Assembly: GCA_037043015.1 (NCBI GenBank)
Contig: CM073326.1
Location: 16,624,345 to 16,688,344 of the forward strand
DNA length: 64,000 bases
From: Bryum argenteum
Taxonomy: Eukaryota; Streptophyta; Bryopsida; Bryales; Bryaceae
Direction: 5' to 3'
Shown here: piece after piece, positions 33,070-42,578 of the stretch
How the letters are laid out: each line of letters opens with the position of its first letter
Numbering within the stretch: position 1 is the first letter of the stretch
Program-made: the position numbers and the translations under genes
Notes under the pieces: model-generated
The model's database searches: none
Seen by the model: the letters and a program-made list of their open reading frames with translations, nothing else
Told to the model about the DNA's origin: nothing

Positions 33070-36000
33070 GTGACACCTAAGCGAAGGAGGAAACCGGGGG
33101 CCTCAGACTGGACGGATAGGAGGGCGAGACAGAGGAGAGTAGCACGTAAAGAAGTTTATGAAGAGTGCCTCCTTTACAACGCACCCGTGAAGAGACAAGG
33201 AGATGGGCTGCCTATTGCGACCAAGTTCTGTAGCATTCGTAAACTCATCTTAGATTCTATAGTTGAGAGTGAAGGAGAGGATACTGTGGATCCCGACATC
33301 GGGCGTATACAGCACGAGTTAGTTTGCAGTGACGAAGGTCGTGAAGAGATGGCGAGAGGTATAGGATTAGAGTGTGATCGAACACCGGAGTCACCGCAGC
33401 CTTCCTTTGGGAAAAAGGATTCTCGTTCAAGGGAGATAAATTCTCAATCCGGTGGCGAATTTCACTCGGAAGAAGTAAGTCCACTATTTTCACCAAAAAT
33501 TGCCCTTAATTAATATGGATATCTGTCTTTTGAATTAGTTTATTTCTTAGTAATACTTGGGATATCGTAATAACGAGTCGTAAGGATTGACAGTATGGGA
33601 GCTCTTAATTGATTCTATGGGTGGAGGTGCATGGCCCTATTCTGGTTCGTGGAATGAGTCCTCTAGTCAATTTCGATAACGAACGAGGTCGTTGCGTGAT
33701 AACTAGTTTATGCAATTGATTCTCCACTTCGACAAAGTAGTGGGGTCTAGATGATAACAGATTTGTGATGCCCCCACGACATTGATGTATTTATTGAGTT
33801 TAATATATGAGTTGATCGGCCTCGGTCTTCCAACTAATTTTTTTCGGGATGACGATAAGTCAAATCTATTAACACTCTTCAAATTCTAATTCATACGAAG
33901 TGCCAGTCATCACTTCCCCTTAAGTACGCCGCTATCCTTTGTAGGCTCCTCTTATCGATTCTACTAATGAATGGACCGGTTAATATTTTGACCACCAATT
34001 TTAATGTAGCTTAGATATAGGGTTATCCACTGTGCCTATCCTCGCAGAACACCAAAGGTGGAGGGTTCTGTGTCGAGGGAGTAGACGGGGAGGAGTTGCG
34101 CAGCCTAGCGAGGAGGGCAAGAGCCGGCATTATGGAGGCGGGGCAAGCTGCTGGAGGCGAGGCGTCGGGAGGCGGAGCGATGCTGGGCCGGCTAGGACCT
34201 GTGGACGGAGATCACGTGGAAGAGGGGGTAGAGAGGGATCGAGAGGAGGATGACGGAAGCAAAGGGGAGGTCCCGGGAGTCGCCGGTCCAGGTGCTCGTG
34301 GTGCAGACGGCGATGGAGACGACGCCGAAGGGGGCGATTCCGAAGAAGATGAAGATGACGACCAGGTGAGCTTATCTTCATTTGGATACTTAGGTCGAGG
34401 GTTTGGGTGGGGTGGGGAGTTCTGCTGTTTGGTGTGCGTGACGTGTGGGATGGAATTCGCAATGTTGCCGGGAATGGTTCAGAGGTCCTGGAGTAGGGTA
34501 TTGGAGGCGGAGGTGCATTCTGCATCGCTAGTTCGGCATCACAAGTTTGTTTCGAAATTTGTTGAAGGAGTCTGGTAACCTTTCGGCACCGAAAGCTTGG
34601 GAGAGAGCCATGCCTTCCCCGGGAACAGTCCTTGCCTTCCCCTAGATCCACTCCGTTGCACACAGAGGTCCAGTCCTTTACTTCAGTGAGGTTCTTCAGC
34701 TTCGGCTGCAGCTCAGCGCCGAGAATGTTTCCAAGAGTTGGGTAATGGGGGCGGAGGTATTGGTTTTCAGAGTTGGGTATTGGTTTCGAGATTCCTCCAG
34801 GGAGGCCGGTAAGCTTTCGGCCCCGAAAGCTATGGCCGTGGCGTTCAAATCTTCTAATCCGGCTGTCCGTTCGCTGCATTTGTAGCCTAGTCCGTGTTCA
34901 TTAGTTCGGCGGCAAGATAGCTTTCGGCACCGAAAGCTGTAAATGGCACACAGCCATCCCGTGGAACCTGTGCTGGATCCGGTACTTTTTTCATCTCGAA
35001 ATCGCCAGAGTATGATCGAGTCAAGTTAATTTGTGATTGAGTTTCGAGATTTTAGTTCGGAGGCAAGATAGCTTTCGGCACCGAAAGCTGTAGTTGGCAC
35101 CCAACCATCCCGTGGAACCTGTGTTGGATCCGGTATTTCTTGCATAATCATAGGTTGCTTTCTCTTGAGATTCAAGATTGTGGACTTGAATGTGCTCAGA
35201 TGGTTTGGAGCCGGCTTGACTTGTGCACTTTTAACTTGTCGAAGTCGCCAGTTTGGAGGGTCTGCCGTCTTTTTAATTTAGTTCCCAAATTTCGTGGAGG
35301 TGGCGAGTAAGCTTTCGGCACCGAAAGCTGTAGTTGGCACCGAGCCTCCTCGAGGAACTTGTGCTGGATTCAGCAATTTTTGAATGATCTCAGGTTGCTT
35401 TCTTAGTTGTCATGCAGCCGGACTTAGAATTGATGTACTTTTGAAGTTGCCGTACCGTTGTAGGCCATTTGAAAGCACTTTAGTACTGTCATCTTGAACA
35501 GCACTTTCTGCTCTCTATGAGATTCTTTTTTTGTTTGATATGATTGACCAGTTGCTTGAATTCGTTGAGTTCATCAGTTTATGAATCGATCATAATGTTG
35601 TTTCATAAGTGGAGTTCACAGGACTTGCAGATCCTACAAGGAAATCAGGTAGTCACCAAATGAATGTGTGGTATGAAAGAACAATTAGGAACTCATCTGA
35701 ACAAATCTCTGTCCCCAGCCCATTCGAAAGGTTCGACTATTTCCATATCAAAATCTTGTATCGAAGTAACATAACATCATTTTTAATGTTCATGGTGCCT
35801 ACAAGATGCTCTTGATCCTGCTGTATTGATTCAATTTAGATGCAAACCGGAAGTCATAATATTGACTTATGTAAGTTGGCTTTTGATATGCACGCAATTT
35901 GTCTTTATGACTTTCCATATTTGATGCATTAAAAGATTATAAGTATAATTATGTATACTTTAATAATTATAGATATAATTTAGTTCTTAGTGCTCGTTGA

Positions 36001-39000
36001 ATGGCTTTTCAGTTCCGAGATTTAGGTGAGTGGAAGGGTAAGCTTTCTGCACCGAAAGCTAGGCTTAAAACCCAGCCTGTCCTCGGAACCATTCCGAGAT
36101 TTCTGATTTGGGAAATGATCTCGCGAAATGCGTAAAGGAGACAATGTGCTTTTGGTACCGAAAGCAATTGCAAGGACCCCCCTTGACTCCAGAACTTGTT
36201 GAATTGAGTTGAGTAGCTGCAGAGTTTAATTTGTAATTGCCATTAGTTTGCATGTTTTATCCACAGTCGTTTTAAATTTGTTTTCTTGCATTTATGATTG
36301 ACGTGAATCTTGTTATCCAGGTTAGTATTCTTATGTGTGATTTATAATCATTGCTTTTGATTTTGTAGTCCTCGGATCAAAACGTGGAGATGGCTGATCC
36401 AGACATTACTCAAGAAGAAACAGAGGTACTTTGATGTAATATTGTTTAACCTGGGGTCGACTACGATGTTTGAGTTGTTCTCATACACTTTTATTTATGA
36501 GATTGTTTCATGATGATTTCTATGTGATTTAATTATGTCGAATTTACTTTCTACAGTGTTGAATTCAAGTATTAAATTGCTTGACTTATAGCAGGAAATT
36601 CAAACACAAGACAAGTTGCCATCATCATCATGCCCTTCAACTTTGTCGAATGCTATTGATAGCGAATTGCAACATCAAACACTGCACAAGGTGGACTCCA
36701 TCAACGTTATCAACAGCGTTCGATTTCAACCCCTGAAGAAGTCTCGGTTGTTGGTCCCCTTGTGTAGGATGATATCAATGGCTAAGGTGAGACCAGTCGG
36801 TGAAATGGGGATACAACATCTAGAGCGGGAGTTCGTGAAAGGATATCGAGATGGGGATCGAGTCATGTACATTTCTATGTAGAACAACGAAGAGTTGTCA
36901 TCGGATGTTACGGAGGAGGTCAAGGCCAATTGGAGCCCATGTTGGGAAAGGGCGAATCAGGCTTTTGAAGACGAACTTCAAGCAGACCCTCATTTGAAGC
37001 AATTCTCTGGCAAGATGTTCTATGTCTGGGAAGGAAACCATCGCCTGGCCGCATGGTTAAGACATATTAACAATCACCATTCCGATGATCCCGAATGGCA
37101 CATCTCCGTGCATTGCATTATTTTAGACCCACGCGGCCAAGTGGGCAATCTTCTTAATGCCATGCACGATATCAACTGGTGAGTGAACTCCTAAATATAT
37201 TCTTTCAACCGTCTTGATATCTTGTTCTTTCCCATTCTCTAATTTTTTAATTTCATGTTTCAGGTCTACTGAGAATGACCACGTTAAGAGTAATCTTCCA
37301 GCGAAGCTTTACCGCATCCGCTCGTTTGGAGTGATGAGGTTGGAAGAATTCAAGGACCTCTTGAGTCCGGAAGAGTACGATGCATGCAAGAAAAACAAAC
37401 ACAGCAAAGACCGATGGTTTGCCATGACAACAAAAGTGTTCATTGCATTCCTATATAGGGTAAGAATATTTTGTGCGAGTTCATTTCAGTACTTTCTTTT
37501 TCTCAATACTTTATAGTTGAGTTCTTCTTATAATTAATGTATTCTTCCTTCAGCGGGAGATTGCAGTGGCTTCGGACGAAGCCGCTAGAGTCTACATGGA
37601 GAAAACCTCAAGGGAGGATCAAACTGCATCCGGCATTTGGGATGCAATGACAAAGGCATCGGATAATATGGTCCAAGCCATTGCGAAGAAAGACTTCACC
37701 AAGTACTTGGCTATTGCGAATCCCAAAAACGGTGACGATTTCCTTGCAGAAGTAAGAGTCTATCTTATTTTACTGCAAATACTTCTTTCTCATTCCATAC
37801 AAGTTTTATTTATGGACGTTAATCTAACTTGTTATTCTTGCAGATCAATCGACATTACAGTGAATTCTCTAAACCAGAGATGTCACTGGAAAAGCTTCAG
37901 AAGATAGTTCCAGCGGTTGTGGATGCCAAATACAAAGCTCGTTGGTTGAGGTGGTAGAACTCTTCTCCGAGTTCAAGGCTTTCTTATAGATTTCTACCTC
38001 CAGAATTCAAGGATGCCGACCTCGACCCTTGGTTGAACAAGGCAGCATTTTGGGCGGGGGTATAGTTTTCCATAACTCCTTCAAACTACTTAAAATATTC
38101 TCAATTCGGCTCAATTCATTCTCGTCACTCATGAATTACATTTGTTCTCCTAGTTGGAGGAGGCCGTTATTCACGAGTTCGAGGACATATGCAAGGCGGA
38201 GAAGCTCGTCATCAACTGGAAGGCATCTCCAGATGTCCTGCGACCAGGCGCCTATGTAGACAGTTGGCGTATTCTACTATGGGATAAGGCATTCCCCACA
38301 TTCTTAGGTCCCAGGACTGAGAAGGTTTTTGATAAGAAGTCAAATTTCAGCAAATTCCCGGGAACTTCAGAGGTCGTCAGGCGGGTTACGTACCGGTATG
38401 CTCATGAACTCAATCTCCCTTGTCATATTATTGATGTCCCTTATTCTACAATCCCATACTGACTAGAACAAATTGCATTTGTAATTGATCAGGTACTTCA
38501 AGAGGGAGCTACTTCCAAAAGGTGCCATCGATGTACAATCGCTCCCGAAGTACTTTGCTGCATGGATTCAGAAAGGTTCAGACCAATGTATCTATACTGC
38601 TCAACAGTTGAAAAGGTACAAACAACCACACTTGGATGCAGGATGTTGGTATCTCGACTGCGTTCGTGGATTTGTCTTTGATTCAGAGGCCGAGGTGATG
38701 ACCTTACATGATGGCGGACTGGAGGTGGAAGAAGATACCATGCAAGTTCGTGAAGAAGACGAAGGGCTCCAGGATCAGTCCTTTGTAGCACCACCTAAGC
38801 CAAAGAGAGGGCGACGTTTGCGTCGAGGGACGGACATCGTATCCTTCGGTTCGGAGTCCCAAGCATCAGAGCTAGGGCAGACGGAGTCATCCGCACAAGG
38901 GTCCGGGGCCGTCTTTGCAACTCAATCTAATGTCGTCGCTAAACTTTCACTTGCTCCTTCGACCGTGCCTTCCGCAGTGAGTGCATTGGACATCACAAAA

Positions 39001-40642
39001 GGTCTCATTGAGCAGAGGAAGGCGAAACAAATCCCCGCTAGCAGCTCTTCAAGTGGAATTCCACATTCGTCCGAAGTTTTCGTCTCCAACAATTCTGTGG
39101 AGACATTGATGTCTTCACACTCGAAAACGTACAAAGTTAGCGGTGGCGATCCAAGATGGATTCAGTTTCAGGACTTCATTCGCAAGGTACAATCCTTTAC
39201 ATGGTAAAGCCTTGTATGCATTATGGTCTACTTAGTACAAGAAAGACTAACTTTGCTTACTACTTCCTTCCAGGTTGGAGAAGGCCGCCAAACACAAGTT
39301 CCGGAACGATGCGAAGAAGAGAAGCACTTGGGGATCGATTTGATCATTGCCGACATCCCTGAGAATCTACCCGTACCAACAATATCCAATCCTTCTTCAA
39401 GCATTCCGCCGTGGAACGCTCGACACACCGGATATGTGGAGACCATCTTCGAATTTGCAAGCGATTTCTTGCAAAATGATGGTGCTCTCCTTCTCTTCCT
39501 CTGCGATGATCGACACCTCATATCAGACATTTTTGATCAGGCTCACACCTACGACTTCGTGTTGCACAAGGACTGGTGGGGCATCAATGACCTGGGCTTG
39601 GCTTCTCCAAAGGACTCGAACTCCACGGTAATTAAAACCATTCTGAATCCAATGATGACATTGTGCACTCCAATGATGAATTTAGTTGTTTTTGTCTCAC
39701 ATGTTTTGGTTGACTGTAGTCTATTCGATTCTGGATTTACGTCTTCATTCGAGGTGGCGACGTGACCTCTAAGTTCACATTCCAGACGAAGAAATCTGAG
39801 GTTATACATGAGGACGTTAATATAACCAAGAGTGATGCCCTGTTCAACCTCACCACTTCGGAGACTCAACTCATGAATGGGAACGTTCCTTGGAGAGGAC
39901 CGAGGGAGAAATCCCCTTTGTTTGTGCAGGCCCTCATTGAGCAGCTAACCAAGCCCGGCGACATAGTCCTCGATTGGAAGGCAGGAACAGGTAATCGATC
40001 ACACAATCGTTCTGTACTTCCATATTTCTCACTTTCTGAATTGAGTCTCACATCTTTTTATGCTTTAAATTTCAGGGGCTTCCATTAAGGCCTGCCAGGA
40101 GATTGGTCGCCATATTCTGGCGTTTGAGGATGACGAACCCATCTACAACGCCCTTTTAGCTCCATATGCCGCCCCTAAACCTCTCATGGCCCCACCTAAA
40201 CATCCAAGACCTTCGCCTGATGGCGAAGCCCGTAGCAAGAAACAAAAACGGAAACGCTGGGATTGTAAGTAAGTCTTACTTTTTATTTCCATGCTTGTAG
40301 TAGCATCATCTTACCTTTGCTTCTACATACATCTCTACTAATTCATTCTAACCACTATCCGATTTATATTGCAGAGTACTTGCAGCAACACCACGACCTC
40401 TGCTAAGTCCCGTGCCCATTCCATCGTGGCGTATGAGCTCCAGTCCCATTCAGCCTTATATTCTTCCAGAGTACGCTGAAGAGTTAGCACAGGCGTTTCA
40501 GTCCGGCACCATTAGATATGATCCTAGTCAAGCTACTACTTGTGATTCGAGAGCCCTTGTGTTTATGGATACCGAGGCTTTAGAAGGAGATTCTGAGTCC
40601 TCGAGATCAGTTAGTGGAAGTAGCGATGGTAGCATATCTTGA
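33070..40642 (+). pseudogene. ParB-like nuclease domain fused to beta-class N4/N6 DNA methyltransferase
   Basis: Thirteen exons join in phase at GT-AG sites: 33070-33474, 34048-34365, 36369-36425, 36595-37178, 37264-37459, 37554-37751, 37844-38059, 38154-38395, 38493-39186, 39274-39627, 39720-39990, 40076-40268 and 40375-40642 (about 1,330 codons). The N-terminus is basic then strongly acidic. Exon 4 holds a ParB/sulfiredoxin-fold region (MGIQHLEREFVKGYRDGD ... YVWEGNHRLAAWLRHI). Exons 10-12 hold the methyltransferase in beta-class order: motif IV IDLIIADIPENLP, a strand NDGALLLFLCDD, then motif X/I SPLFVQALIEQL and GDIVLDWKAGTGA. A Lys/Arg-rich tail resembles a nuclear signal. Motif IV is DIPE rather than DPPY, and motif I reads DWKAGTG rather than DPFAGTG, so activity is doubtful. 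Lesions are a TAG at 36880-36882 and disturbed frames in exon 7 (TAG near 37957). No ATG fits the first exon; its start is uncertain. Confidence 0.75.
34580..36165. repeat. Seven dispersed copies of a CTTTCGG-NN-CCGAAAG palindrome
   Basis: Centres are near 34588, 34822, 34929, 35080, 35320, 36051 and 36157. Four copies (the third to the fifth, plus the second with CC in the centre) have the full 20-bp form AGCTTTCGGCACCGAAAGCT or a near match; the first is shorter, and the sixth and seventh have one or two changes. Copies 3-6 sit in larger diverged repeats that continue with TGTAGTTGGCACC and GTGGAACCTGTG-TGGATCCGG-like blocks. All lie in the second intron of the ParB-methyltransferase gene or its donor-side flank. 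They could be protein-binding sites, hairpins or by-products of tandem duplication. Confidence 0.85.
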
Positions 40643-41123
40643 GTTTGAACAATGTTTCGGACTTCTGTTGTTTTTATTTCATTTTATTTGATTTGATTGG
40701 ACTTGATTGGATTTGATTACATATTGTTTCGAAATTTCATACACACACATCTAATATGTTTGTACTCGACCATCGTGGTTTTATTAGTCTTTACCATTTT
40801 AAAAGTTGTGGGACTTGTTTGCTAGTTATTCTTATGTTTGTACTCTGACATGGTATAAATCTTGCTTTCAGCAGTACCATTCTTGTACAAGAACTTTAAA
40901 ATCGACCATCGGGGTTTCTATATAGTTTTCCCGTTTTACATTCTTACATTTGTCCACGGTCATAGGTGCTATTCCCTTTACTTCTCTCCATTTCCATAAT
41001 TGGTCTTTCAAATTATAACCAGAATCTTCCATTAATAATGTTAAACCTTCCAAAAATCCACGGTCATAGGACCTCTTCGCCAAGACTGTTTTCGTCTTTT
41101 CACCAGAAAGTTAACTCCCTGAG
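40643..41123. other. 3' flank of the methyltransferase gene inside the MULE
   Basis: AT-rich, no gene seen. TTTGATTGGACTTGATTGGATTTGATT-like short repeats occur near 40690-40720, as expected of a 3'UTR. The right terminal inverted repeat starts at 41124. Confidence 0.5.
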
Positions 41124-41175
41124 CCTGCTCGTGGCTCGCTGCTCGCTGCTCGTGGCTCACATCTTAGCAGCTGCC
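41124..41175 (-). repeat. MULE right terminal inverted repeat
   Basis: Inverse of 28180-28231 at 49 of 52 positions. It is followed immediately by the second copy of the 9-bp target duplication CTTTAGGGG and then the TTAA (41185-41188) that belongs to the older piggyBac insertion. Confidence 0.9.
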
Positions 41176-41188
41176 CTTTAGGGGTTAA

Positions 41189-42188
41189 GCTCTTCAATAT
41201 AGGAAAAAAATTAAGAAGTTTTCAAACAATATTTACATATGATTGGATTCTTTCTTGATAATGATCTAAAAAAGTGCTGAAGCGATGTCCTGAAGGCAAT
41301 TTCTTCTTGAAAGTTCTAAAGCCTTGAAGTTGTTGGATGTAATACATAGACTATGAGTTGAATTACACATTTACATAATGTTTTCATACTTTTCATTATC
41401 ACAACCATGCGCTATAAGATTTTTCCAAATTTTAAGTGCTTCTTGAATAGGTTAAGAATAACATTATTAAGGGTCAAATCATTTCACTGTACATAAGAAT
41501 TCAATGACTACATTCTAACGGGTAATTAATCGAAGAGGAATTTTTATTTGAGTGATTTGGCTTACAAGTTCTACACCCAAAGATGGAGATATATCTTATT
41601 ACACAAAAGAACAACAAAATGATCGTCTAGAACACATCAAGATTGCGATTTCTTATAGTGTAGACAAAAATCTGATCTAAAACTATGTTGTAAACTTTTA
41701 GAATCCATCTTACACTACCTTGAGGTGGCATTTAGTCGTTTGAGAATGCCGATGTAGAGATCATTGTGTACAAACTTTCTTCTCGATATCTTAATATTTT
41801 TAAGAAAATCAATTTGCAGTTCTGTTTCCAAGGGTTTCAAGTACAATATATTCTTAGCTACATTCTTTGATGTCCTTGAAGTAAATACTAGTATGCCATT
41901 TCAACTACAATAATCGACAAAAAAATTTACATTAGTTGAATCAGAGAAAAGTACAAAGGTAAACAAAATGTAAGTAAAGTGCAACTTTGGTGAGTTTTTT
42001 GTGGGTTAATTTCCTACAGTGTCCTAAGTTCAATAAGTTTTATGTTTGATATGAAATATAATTGAGTATGTTCAATGAATAAACATTTGGTTTCTTATTT
42101 CTTACAACTAGACACTCTTTGTAATGAATCCACTGTCTTAAATTAAATATATAACTTGAACTTAATTCTCAAAATAATATAAAGGATA
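41189..42188. other. AT-rich gene-free stretch
   Basis: Host sequence to the right of the nested transposons. Only short unrelated frames; nothing recognisable. Confidence 0.5.
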
Positions 42189-42193
42189 TACTA

Positions 42194-42573
42194 GAGAAAT
42201 CCGCTAAGTACAACGGACTGGGGACGAGAACACCCAGTTTTGGTCGGACTGGGGACGAAATGTCGAACTGGGCACCAACTTTTTACACTACGATCGAACT
42301 GGGGGCTAAACTCAAGAATGCACCGATTGTGATGGTATTCCGAGTTTGGTCCCTAGTTCGACTTGGTGCCCAGTCCGCAGCACAGTGAGAAGCTAGAGTG
42401 AAGAGTTCGGAGGGGCAGCGCCGAGCGCCGAACATCTGGTCCCCAATTTCGTGCATTTGGTCCCCAGTTTGCTCTACTTAGCGGATAACCGAAAACTGGG
42501 CACGAAACGACGGACTGGGGACCAACTGGGGATCAACTAAGGTCCAAACTGGGGACTACTTAGCGGATTTCTC
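42194..42573. mobile_element. MITE, 380 bp, possibly PIF/Harbinger-like
   Basis: The ends are inverted repeats: GAGAAATCCGCTAAGTA (42194-42210) matches the inverse of the right end (TACTTAGCGGATTTCTC, 42557-42573) over 17 bp. Direct repeats TACTA flank it (42189-42193 and 42574-42578); a 3-bp CTA duplication as in PIF/Harbinger would also fit. The interior is full of GGACTGGGGAC and TGGTCCCCAGTT motifs in both orientations, so the element could fold on itself. No coding capacity. Confidence 0.75.
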
Positions 42574-42578
42574 TACTA

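Larger units (their letters stand above)
28180..41175. mobile_element. Mutator-like element (MULE), 13.0 kb, with a ParB-methyltransferase gene
   Basis: Terminal inverted repeats 28180-28231 and 41124-41175 match at 49 of 52 positions (left begins GGATGCTGCTTAG, right read inward begins GGCAGCTGCTAAG). A perfect 9-bp direct repeat CTTTAGGGG flanks them (28171-28179 and 41176-41184), the length typical of Mutator-family target duplications. Two genes are transcribed outward from a central region: a MULE transposase (-) and a ParB-like/DNA methyltransferase gene (+). The two-gene divergent layout within long inverted repeats is reminiscent of autonomous Mutator elements, but the second gene is unlike any Mutator gene I know. 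The target site is the exact right end of the piggyBac element. Confidence 0.9.

Noticed and set aside
34130..34879. Minus-strand frame rich in Pro, Leu and Arg
   Set aside because: Antisense of the acidic exon and palindrome region of the ParB-methyltransferase gene, which has phase-consistent splice sites on the plus strand.
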